Assembly: GCF_025465995.1 (NCBI RefSeq) | Contig: NZ_JANLNY010000006.1 | Coordinates: 992,001-1,056,000, forward strand | Direction of reading: 5' to 3' | DNA from: Pseudomonas sp. 5P_3.1_Bac2 | GTDB lineage: Bacteria > Pseudomonadota > Gammaproteobacteria > Pseudomonadales > Pseudomonadaceae | DNA: 64,000 nucleotides | Notes under the pieces: generated by a model | What the model saw: the letters and a program-made list of their open reading frames with translations, nothing else | The model's database searches: none | Told to the model about the DNA's origin: nothing | Shown: positions 45,762 to 56,300 of the stretch, piece by piece | How positions within the stretch are numbered: the stretch's first letter is position 1 | Layout of the letters: each line of letters opens with the position of its first letter | Position numbers and translations under genes: made by a program

Positions 45762-46211
45762 ATGAGCCAAACTGACTGGGTCGTATCAGTAAGTGTCGAG
45801 ACCCTCACCACCCTCCTCCAAGATGCCGGCTTTCGCGTTAATCACCACGAACAAAACGGTTTAGTCCAACTCCTGAGCGCCAGTCAGGGCCTGGCTTTTA
45901 GTGTGCGTTTGGGCAATCCAGGGGCCGCCCCCGGTGAGTTTTTAGATTTCACCTACAGCTGTGCGCTACGCATCCAAGGCGAGCTTGCACCCAACCTAGT
46001 CAATCAGTGGAATGCCAGCCGGCGCTTCTGTCGTCTCTCAGTGCAAGCTGATTTCTTGGTATTGGAACAAGACGTCATCGTCGCCGACGGTATCAGTCAG
46101 CAGCATCTGTTAGGCAGCGTGGTGGTATGGGATCGCCTGCTGCAGGCACTCACGGTTTATCTGCGGGACTTCACCGCCACCGCTGAGCCTACACAGCAGG
46201 TCAGCGCATAA
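45762..46211 (+). CDS. YbjN-domain protein
   Basis: A 149-residue soluble protein with the YbjN-type pattern: an N-terminal helix (VETLTTLLQDAGFRV), antiparallel strands, the motif LVNQWNASRRFCRLSVQ, and a final helix. The YbjN fold resembles type III secretion chaperones, and its function is generally unknown. No signal peptide is visible, so it should be cytoplasmic. Its stop and the ppiC start share one base (TAATG), a coupled pair directly upstream of the giant autotransporter, which suggests a supporting role in that protein's export. The role is inferred. Confidence 0.75.
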   Translation: MSQTDWVVSVSVETLTTLLQDAGFRVNHHEQNGLVQLLSASQGLAFSVRLGNPGAAPGEFLDFTYSCALRIQGELAPNLVNQWNASRRFCRLSVQADFLVLEQDVIVADGISQQHLLGSVVVWDRLLQALTVYLRDFTATAEPTQQVSA

Positions 46212-47158
46212 TGGCCCGTACGACTCTTTGGTTGGGTGCAGGCGCCTTGACGGCAGTGGCGCTTGCCGTGGCTTTGTGGTTACGCCCGACAGACGCCCCC
46301 GTCACCGCCGTTGCTCAAACTGCACCGCCAGTTAAAGACAGCAGCGCCGTAGTCGCCCGCCTGGGCGATCAGCAGGTCAGTGCCGATGAGCTACACAGCC
46401 TGCTCGCGCAACTACCGGCGGCCACCCGTGACGCGCTCAAAGGCGAGCGCGTAGCACTGGAAAACTGGCTGCGCGCGCGTTTGGCGGAAAAGTCCCTGTA
46501 CCAGCAAGCCGAAGCGCAGCAGTGGGCTGCTCGTCCCGAGGTGCAGGCGCAAATCCGTGCCGCGATTGAACAAATTGTTCTGCGCAACTACCTCAACTCA
46601 GTCACCCAAGTACCTGAAGACTTTCCCTCTGAAGAGGCCCTACAGCAAGCCTATGAGGCCAACAAAGGCGCCTTGCAAGTGGCTGCCAGCTACCGCTTAA
46701 GCCAGATATTCCTGACGGTGCCAGCCCCTCAGGCGGCGGAGAGTGTGTACAGCCAGGCCCTCGCATTGAGCCAAAAAGCCCAGGCCAAAGATGCTGATTT
46801 TGCCGAGCTGGCTCGACGCTACTCGCAAGAGCAGGTCAGTGCCGAACGTGGCGGCGATATTGGCCTACAGCCATTGAGACAACTGATCCCGGAAATCCGC
46901 AGCAGCGTTAGCCAACTTGAGGTGGGCCAAGTCAGCGCGCCGATTAAAACGCCGCTGGGCTTTCACATCATCCAACTCACCGAGCTGCAACCTGCACGTC
47001 AAGCCGGCTTAGCAGAAGTGCGCGGGCAATTGCGCGAAACACTGCGCGCCAGCCAACAAGAGCAGGCCGCACAAAAATACCTCCGTGACATGTTTAACAA
47101 CGCCACCCTAAGCCTTGATGGCGCGGCGCTGAGCAAGGTGCTGCAACAACCTGACTGA
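46211..47158 (+). CDS. Membrane-anchored PpiC/parvulin peptidyl-prolyl isomerase
   Basis: A 315-residue protein with an N-terminal membrane anchor (LWLGAGALTAVALAVALWL, residues about 6-24), a SurA/PrsA-like helical N-domain (about 45-150) and one parvulin domain (about 155-260; YRLSQIFLTVPAPQ, FAELARRYSQEQVSAERGGDIG, IKTPLGFHIIQL). It is expected to face the periplasm and assist folding of secreted proteins. It is coupled to the YbjN-like gene and lies 215 bases before the autotransporter gene, so it is a candidate dedicated chaperone for that protein. Confidence 0.85.
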   Translation: MARTTLWLGAGALTAVALAVALWLRPTDAPVTAVAQTAPPVKDSSAVVARLGDQQVSADELHSLLAQLPAATRDALKGERVALENWLRARLAEKSLYQQAEAQQWAARPEVQAQIRAAIEQIVLRNYLNSVTQVPEDFPSEEALQQAYEANKGALQVAASYRLSQIFLTVPAPQAAESVYSQALALSQKAQAKDADFAELARRYSQEQVSAERGGDIGLQPLRQLIPEIRSSVSQLEVGQVSAPIKTPLGFHIIQLTELQPARQAGLAEVRGQLRETLRASQQEQAAQKYLRDMFNNATLSLDGAALSKVLQQPD

Positions 47159-47276
47159 CTGACGGCCCTGTGCGCGGCGCCAGAGCAACGGCGCCCAGCA
47201 TTGCCCGGGCAGGAGCAAAACCCAGTGTGGCCAGGTGTGGGTGCCTGGGGTTGAGCGCCGCCTCAACGACAAAAAT

Positions 47277-47355
47277 TAATAAGAATTGGTCAGGTCGTTT
47301 CACGGGGCACAGCTCCCCGCTCAAAGCCCTTGTTCAGGGCTCGAACGGCCTGATC
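47277..47355 (+). promoter_or_regulatory. Predicted three-way-junction 5' leader of autotransporter gene
   Basis: Three helices can form together: an outer 10-bp stem (47288-47297 with 47346-47355, two G-U pairs), a hairpin CGGGG/CCCCG (47303-47307 with 47315-47319) and a hairpin AGCCCT/AGGGCT (47325-47330 with 47336-47341). This is a compact 68-nt junction ending 6 bases before the GAGGAG ribosome-binding site. A TATA-like -10 (TAATAA, 47277-47282) would start transcription at about the first base of the outer stem. It does not match a riboswitch class I can name. Confidence 0.45.
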
Positions 47356-47373
47356 CACATTGAGGAGTAATGT

Positions 47374-50300
47374 GTGGGTACAGGTTCAGCTCTTAGCTTG
47401 ACGAGCAAGCGCACCCGCTTATCTACAGCGGTCAGCTTGGCCATACTGGGCCTCTGTACGGTTATGCCCGCGCCTAGCGCCATGGCTGCTTGTACCCCTA
47501 ACATTCCGATACTTGGCGAAACTGTCAACTGTAATGGGACGGACCAGCAGAACTTCGCCAGTTCTGCCAGCAACCTGACGGTCAACGTCATCGGCAGCGC
47601 TATTGTCAGTTCCGACGGTAGCGGCGACCCGGTGCTCCAGCTCACCGGCAGCAACAACATCGTCGTCAACAGCGGCCAGATCTACCCGTCCTACAGCGGG
47701 CAACAGAGCCTGCCGACCACCGGTCTGAAAGTCGGCAACAGCAGCACGCAGAACATCACCATCTCCAATAACCCCACCGGCTCGATTTCCGGCACCGGCG
47801 CCAACCCTGGCGCCTCCATCGTCGACCTCAAGGGCATGGCCCTGGATGTGGAGGCTGGTGCTGGCGGCAAGGTGACCATCGTCAACCACGGCACCATTTT
47901 CACCAACGTGATCGTCGGGGGGACGCTGGAAGTGGCCAACATGCCGACCGTGGCGGTCTACGGCGGTGCCCAGGTCGAGATGTTCAACACCAACACGGCT
48001 TATGGCCGGATTGCTTTCCAGGCCTCGGCCGAGGGCAACACCTTCACTAACAGCGGCTCATTGGGGGGCAGCCTGTCCATGGGGGCCGGGGGCGGTAACA
48101 ACCGTTTCAACGCGATCACCGGCTCGGGAGTGCAGGCATCGGGTGTGTCCGGCGCCAGTAGCGTGACCGTCGCTTCTAACCCGAACCTGGTGTTCCTCGC
48201 CCCCGGAATCGTCGATGGCGGTGCCGGCGGCTCCAACACCCTGGCGCTGCAGAACGCTATCGGTGGTGGCTCTGGAAGCGGGGGCAGCGGCACCATCTTT
48301 GCGGCGAACTTCCTCAACTTCAGCAACCTGTTGGTGCAAAGCGGTAGCTGGACCGTGAGCGGCGCGTTGCTGACCGGCGCCACCACCAGTACCAGACTGA
48401 GCGGAGGGGCGCTGTGGGTGAACAACAGCGGGGTGTTTGGTACCGGCATCGTCAACGCCAACGGCGCGACGCTCTCGTCCTTCGCGGCCTCCACGCTGAT
48501 CCTGGCCAATGACATCAACCTGGAAGTGAACGCCCTCTCGGGCATCAACGGTCTGACGGTGAGCGGCAGCAATAACATCACCCTCAGCGGGGTGATCTCG
48601 GGCGACGGCACCTCCCCCCTGACCAAGACCGGCACGGGTGTCCTGCGCCTGGACGGCACCAATACCTACAGCGGTGGCACCGCCCTCAACGCCGGCTCGC
48701 TCATCATCGGCAGCAGTCAGGCCCTGGGCACCGGCGCCGTCAGCGCCGCAACCGGCACCCGGATCGATTCCGGCGCCACCGCGACCCTGAGCAACATCAT
48801 CAACCTCACCGGCACCGTGAACTTTGGTGGCACCGGCAACCTGACGCTGAGTGGGGCGCTGCTGGGCAACGCCAGTGCCGTGCTCAACAAAGATGGCGCC
48901 GGCACGCTGGTGTTGTCCAACGCCAGCACCTACGGCGGCGGCACCACGCTCGCCGGCGGGACCCTGCTGGTCGGCAACAACACGTCACTGGGTGGCGGCG
49001 CGCTGACCGTGTCCGGCCCATCCAGCCTGGGCGCCACCCAGTCGGTGATGCTGAACAACGCCGTGGCGCTGAACAGCAACCTGACGGTCAGCGGCGACTT
49101 CGCGCTGCGCCTCAACGGCAACATCACCGGCGGCGCGGCCAACAAACTGATCAAGAGCGGATTGGGCAACCTGACCCTGACCGGCACCAGCAACTTCCAG
49201 GGCGGCGTCGAGCTCAATGGCGGCACCCTGACGGTGGCCACCAACTCCGGCGCCCTGGGCAGCGGCGCCCTGACTGCCACCGGTGACAGCCGTCTGGCGT
49301 ACACCACGGCGCAGGTGTCGAGCACGTCGATTGCCATCAACAGCGACGTGACCCTCGAGTTCGCCAACGATGTGCAGATCATTCACATGGGCCAGATCAC
49401 CGGCACCGCCACCAGCACCTTGGTGAAGAGCGGGACCGAAGAGCTCATGCTGTTCAATGCCAACGCTTTCAGCGGTTTGCTGGACGTGCGCCAGGGCACC
49501 GTCACCGCAGCGGTCGCCAACGCGCTGGGCAACAACCCGAACCTGCTGGTCGGCAGCGGTGCAACCGTCGCGCTGACGGCCAGCAACAGCATCAACAGCC
49601 TGAGCGGCGCCGGTCAGGTGACCGTCATCGCCGGCAGCACCTTCACGGTGGGCGCCGGCAACGCCAGTTCGACCTTCTCCGGGGCACTCAGCGGCTTGGG
49701 AGCCCTGACCAAGTCTGGTACTGGCACCTTGACCCTGAGCGGTATCAGCGGCCTCAGCGGTAACACCACGGTCAGCGCCGGTCGCCTGAACATCGCCTCC
49801 AGCGGCTCGCTGGCCAGCAACCTGGTCACCGTGGCCAACGGCGCGACCCTCGGCGGCAGCGGTACGCTCACCGGTGGCGTGACCATCAATAGCGGCGGCC
49901 ATCTGGCCGTCACCAGCGGCAGCACGCTCAATACCGGTACGCTGACGCTGGCCAGTGGCAGCAACCTGGATATCGGGCTGGGCACGCCGACCATCGCCAC
50001 GCCGATGCTCAACGTCACCGGCAACGTGGCGATCAACAACAGCACCTTCAACTTCAGCGATGCCGGTGGCCTGGCCAACGGCACTTACCGCCTGATCAAC
50101 TACACCGGCACCCTGAACTACGGCGGTGCCAACCCGGGCATCTTCCCGGCGGATGTGGTGCTCGGGCAGATCACCCTGTCGATGGACAACGTGGCCAAGA
50201 CGGCCAACATCGTCGTCAACTCGTCGGCCCTGGCGATCCAGTACTGGGATGGCATCTCCTTGGCCGGCAACGGCGCCGTCGAGGGTGGCAGCGGCGTCTG

Positions 50301-53300
50301 GAACGCGACCAATACCAACTGGACCAAGTCCAGCGGGGCCATCAACGGTGTCTGGACAGGTGTCTCGGCAGTGTTCCAGGCAGCCTCGGGCACGGTGGTC
50401 ATCGAAGGTTCGCAGAGCGTCAGCGCCCTGCAATTCAAGACCGACGGCTACGCGTTGACCGCAGGGACGGCAGGCAGCCTAAACCTGATCAACGGCACGG
50501 GCGGTTCGGCGCTGGTCATCGTCGACAGCGGCCTCACGGCGCTGATCGAAGCGCCTGTCGGCGGCACCGGCAAACTGCAGAAAAGCGGTGCAGGCAGCCT
50601 GGTCCTCGCCGGTAGCAACAGCTACACCGGTGGCACCTCCCTCAGCGCCGGCACCCTGGTGCTGCGCAATAACAGCGCGCTGGGTAGCAGCGCCCTGAGC
50701 CTTGCCTCCGGCACTTACCTGCGCACCGACATCAGCGATGTGCAATTGAGCAATGGCATGGTGTTCTCCGGCGTGTCCAACATTCAGGTCGACGCTGGCA
50801 CCACCCTGACCCTGAACGGCGCCGTCAGCGGCGCCGGCGGCCTGTTCAAGATCGGGACCGGCACCCTGGCGCTCAATGGCAACAACTCTCAACTGGGCAA
50901 TATCTGGCTCAACGCCGGTGGCCTGGTACTGGGCAACAGCGGCGCGCTGGGCGCGGGCGAGCTGTATACGTCCGGCGGCACCACGCTCGACAGCAGCCTG
51001 CCGGGCGCGGGCGCGCTGGTTGGCAACAACGTGGCGCTCAACAGCGACCTGACCGTTCTCGGCACCCGCGACATGTCCCTGAGCGGCATCGTCTCCGGCT
51101 CCGGCAACCTGATCAAAAACGGCGCCAGTACGCTGAGCCTGACTGGCTCCAATACCCTGAACGGCACGGTCACCCTGAACCAGGGCACCTTGCGCCTGGG
51201 CCAGAACACCTCGCTGGGCAACACCACGCTGACGGTCGGCGGCGCGTCCACTTTGCAGGCCGCGGCGAATATCGCGCTCAGCAATGCCGTCACGCTTAAC
51301 AGTGAACTCACCGTAGCCGGCAGCAGCGATCTGACCCTTAACGGCGTGGTGTCCGGCGCCGGCGGGCTGGTCAAGGACGGCAGCGGCATGCTGACCTTGA
51401 GCGGCAACAACCTGTTCCAGGGCAATACCACCTTGAACGCCGGCACCCTGGTGCTGGGCAATGCCAACGCACTGGGCGCTGGCCGGCTGGATGTCGCCGG
51501 GACCGCCGCGCTGGAAAGCAGCAGCGCCTTGACCGTCGGCAACGACGTCGCCATCAGCGGCAACCTGACCGTACAGGGCAGCAACAACCTGACCCTGGAC
51601 GGTTCCGTTACCGGCATGGGCAGCCTGACCAAGGCCGGCACCGGTACCCTGACTCTCAACGGTGGCAACGGGTTCTACGGCATCTACAACATCAATGGCG
51701 GGCGCCTGATCAGCAACACCAACGTCACGCTGGGCGAGCCGAACGCGATCAATGTCGCGGCTGGCGCCACCCTGCAACTGATCGCGGGAGCCGCTACAGA
51801 CCAGCTCAACGGCGCCGGCAATGTGCAGCTCGATGCGGGCGAATTCCGGGTTGACGAGGGTACTTTCAGTGGCGCCCTGAGCGGAAACGGCACGCTCTAC
51901 AAGAATGGCAGCGGCACGCTGCTGCTCAGTGGCAACAGCAACCTGACCGGGGCGACCACCGTGGCCGGCGGCACCTTGCGGGTCAATGGCAATCTGGGCA
52001 GCGCCAGTGTCTCGGTCGAGAACGGCGCAACCCTGGCCGGCAGTGGTGCAGTGGGCGGTGCCGTGACCGTCGCCAACGGCGGCCACCTCGGCCTGGCCGG
52101 TGGTTCAGTGCTGACCCTTGGCAATCTGGGGCTCAATAGCACCGCCAACCTCGACGTCGCCCTAGGCACCGCCACCCCGGGCGCAGCGGGCCTGGCCAAT
52201 GTCATCGGCAACCTCACCCTCGACGGCAAGCTCAATATCACCAATACCGGCGGCTTTGGCATCGGTGTGTACCGCCTGTTCGATTACGGCGGTTTGCTGA
52301 TTGATAACGGCTTGCAACTCAACGGGCTGCCGATAGGCATTCCGGCCAACGAACTGAAACTACAGAGCAGCGTCGCCAACCAGATCAACCTGGTGGTGGG
52401 TGGCTCGGCCGATATCCGTTTCTGGGACGGCAGCCAACTGACCGGCAATGGCACCGTCGAAGGCGGAAGCGGCACCTGGAACAGCACCAACAGCAACTGG
52501 ACCACCAGCAACGCTATCCTCAACGGCGCCTGGAACAACACTTTTGCGGTGTTCCAAGGTGCGGCGGGCACCGTCAGCGTTGACGGCAACCAAAGCGTCA
52601 ACGGGTTGCAGTTCAGTAACGACTACACCCTTACCGGCGGCAGTGCCGGTGAGTTGCAACTGGTCAATGGTATCGGTGGTTACACCGCCGTACGCGTCGA
52701 CAGCGGCAAGATCGCCAGCCTCGACGTCAACCTCTCCGGCGCTGGCATGCTCAACAAGCTGGACAGCGGCACCCTGGTGCTCAACAACGCCAATACCTAC
52801 AGCGGCGGCACCCAACTGAACGCGGGCACCCTGGTGTTGGGCAACGCCGGCGCCCTGGGTTCCGGCAGCTTGACCACTTTCGCTGGCGCCACCCTGGACA
52901 GCAACACGGCGCTCAGCCTGAGCAACACCCTCAATCTCAATGGTGCCCTGACGCTGGGCGGCAGCCATGACCTCGTACTGAATGGTCTGGTGCTTGGCAA
53001 TGGCGCTTTGGTGAAAAACGGCAGCGCCACGCTGACCCTGAACCAGGGCAACAACTACGCGGGCACCACGCTCAACGCCGGCACCCTGCTGCTGGGCCAC
53101 AACGCCGCCCTGGGCACCGGCCAACTGACTGTCGCCGGCGTGAGCAAGCTCGCTAGCAGCGCGGCCATGAGCGTGGGCAACGCTATTCACCTCGACTCCC
53201 GCCTGACCTTAGCCAGCCAGCATGACCTGACCCTCAGTGGCGCGCTAAGCGGCAACGGCACCCTGCTCAAGCAAGGGGTCAACAACCTCAACCTGACAGG

Positions 53301-56300
53301 CAGCAGCAACTTCAACGGCACGTACCAGATCGACGCGGGTCGCCTTAACCTACAAGGCAGCAATACCTCGTCCGCCGCCCAGGTATTGCTCAACGCGGCA
53401 GGGACACTGGGCGTAGACAGCCACAACAGCGTGGCGCGACTCGATGGCCTGGGCACTGTCGCCCTGGCCAACAACAGCCTGTTCAGCGTCGCGGCCGGCA
53501 ATTTTGCCGGTGCCTTAGGTGGCAACGGCAGCCTCGTTAAAACCGGCAGCGGCACGCTGAACTTGTCCGGTAGCAGCCAATTTAGCGGCAGCACTGAAGT
53601 GGCCGCTGGCACCCTCGCACTGGCCAGCAGCGCGACGCTCAACACCTCTGCGCTGAGCGTTGCCAGCGGCGCGACCCTGAGCGGTACAGGCAACATTGGC
53701 AGCGCAGTGACTGTCGCCGATAACGCGCACTTGCTGATCAGCAGTGGCAACACCCTGACAACCGGCAACCTCAGCCTGGGCGCCAACGCCAATCTGGACG
53801 CCCTACTCGGCGCGCCAATTACCGGCGCGCCGGGGATGCTCAAGGTCAACGGTGATCTAGCACTGGACGGCATCCTCAACATCCGCGATGCCGGAGGCTT
53901 CGGCTTGGGGGTATATCGCCTGGCCGACTACAGCGGCACCCTCACTGACAATGGCCTGAGCCTAGGTAACCTGCCAGGCAGCACTGCGGCTAACCAACTG
54001 CAAGTGCAAACCAGCATCGCCAACCAGATCAATCTAGTGGTCGAGGCTTCTTCCGGCAGTGCTTTGCAGTTCTGGAACGGTAACAACAACCAATCCACCG
54101 GTATTATTCACGGTGGCGACGGCGTCTGGGGAGACGCGAGTAACTGGAGCAATGCCAACGGCAGTCAGAACAGTACCTGGGACAGCCAGTTTGCTGTCTT
54201 CGGCGGCATCGGCGGTACGGTGACGGTGCTTGGACAGCAGGCCTTCAGCGGCCTGCAGTTCCTCAGCAACGGTTATCAGCTGATTGGCGCACAGGGCAAT
54301 GGTTTGAACCCGATCAATAGCAGCGCCGGCAGTGCGGCGGTGATTCGGGTCGATAACGCCGTCTCGGTGTTGATCAGTGCCGCCATGGGCGGTCAGGGTG
54401 GCATCGAGAAACTCGACAGCGGCACGCTGATTCTCACCGGCAGCAACAGCTACAGCGGTGGCACCACGGTCTCCGGCGGCACCCTGCAAGGCAACAGCAA
54501 CAGTCTGCAAGGCTCGATCCTCAACAACGCCGACCTGATCTTCCAACAGAATGTGAACGGCACTTTCAGCGGCACCCTGAACGGTACCGGTACGGCCTTC
54601 AAGCGCGGCGCCGGCACCTTGTTGTTCACCGGTGATCACAGCTTCAGTGGCACCTTCATTATCCAGGAGGGCGTGTTGCAAGTGGGTCAAATGCTCGCCA
54701 GCGCGCCACCGGTGGCTGCCCGCACGCGCATGGCGCTGTTCGCCGCGCCGCTCAGCACGACCCTGGCGGCCGACGTGGTCGTCGCCAACGGCGCCGGACT
54801 CACCGGTACCGGCACCGTCAACAGCGTGATCAACAAAGGCACCGTACAGCCTGGTCCGAACGGCAACCTGAGCGTCACCGGCAACTTCACAAACGAAAGT
54901 AACGGCACCCTGAGCATCGCCCTGACGCCACTGCCCACCAGCTACCTGGCCGTGGGCGGCAGCGCCAACCTGGCCGGTACGCTGAACCTGCTCGCGCCGG
55001 CGGCGTATACCGGCGACACCACCTACACCCTGCTGAGCGCTGCCGGTGGCATCAACGGCAAATTCGCCAGCAACAACCTCGACAGCCTCGGCGGGGCATC
55101 GAACCTGGCCTTCATCGACACCACGCTCACCTATGGCAGCCACGACGTCAGCCTGTCGGTAGCACGCAACGACGTGGCCTTTGCCGATGTTGCCCGCAAT
55201 GACAATCAACGCAGCACCGCCGCCGCCCTGGACTCGGCTGCCGCACCGGCCACTCTGCGCAGCACCATCACCAGCATGGACCGCGCCTCGGCACAGGCGG
55301 CGTTCGCCAGCCTCTCCGGCGAGATCCATGCCAGCACCGCCAGCGCCTTGGTGGAGGACAGCCGCTACCTGCGCAACAGCGTTAACGACCGCATGCGCCA
55401 GGGCGACTGCAGCAACCTGGCCCTACGTAACGCCCTCGCCCCGGCCAGCGCCCAGTCCAGCAGCAGCGGCTGCCAAGGCCAGGGGGTCGGCTGGTTCAGC
55501 GCGCTGGGCGGCCGCAGTCAAGACGACGGCAGCGCGGCTAACGCCAGCACCGAACGTGACCTGTCTGGTTTCATGCTCGGCTACGACAACAATCTGAACG
55601 AGCAATGGCGCGCCGGTATCGCCGCCGGGCAAACCAACACCAGCCTTAAGGCCAGCACGCTCAACAGCGACAGCAAAATCGACAGCTATCACCTCAGCAG
55701 CTATCTCAGCTACCAGTTGGATGCCTTCGCGGCACGCTTAGGCATTGGCTATACGTGGCACAACATCGACAGCAAACGCCAGGTCGCAGCCGGCGCTTAC
55801 AGCGAACAACACAAGGGCAAATACAAGGCTGAAACGGCCCAAGTCTTTAGTGAGCTGGCCTACACCACGCAGGTGGCAGGTGTAGCCCTTGAGCCTTTCG
55901 CAGCCCTGGCTTATGTCGATCAGCGCAGTGCTAAGGGTAAAGAACATGGGGGGGCCGCACGCTTAGAAGCACAGGTGCAACATGAGCAGTTATTCAGCAC
56001 CTTAGGCTTGCGTGTTGCTAAACCACTGACTTTGGCCAATGGCACCGAGCTGACTCCGCGCGCCAGCATTGGCTGGCGCCACGCTTATGGCGACACCACG
56101 CCGGACGCAGACCTGCGCTTCGTCGACGGCGGCGCCGCGTTCAGCAACCAAGGCGTACCAATCGCCAAGGATGCCGCCGTGCTCGAGGCCGGGCTGGATG
56201 TCAGCGTCGGTGTGGCGGGCAAGCTGGGCCTGGGCTATTCGGGGCAGTTGTCCAGCGATAACCGCGACCATGCGCTGACCCTGAGCTTCAGCCTGGGCTT

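Noticed and set aside
47288..47355. c-di-GMP-I riboswitch as identity of the autotransporter leader
   Set aside because: The characteristic conserved loop and receptor sequences of that class are not present; only the overall junction shape is similar.
50479..52086. Long minus-strand open frames (up to 535 codons) opposite the autotransporter
   Set aside because: They arise because the GC-rich repeated plus-strand gene leaves few stops on the other strand. They are repetitive, lack ribosome-binding sites and match no family.
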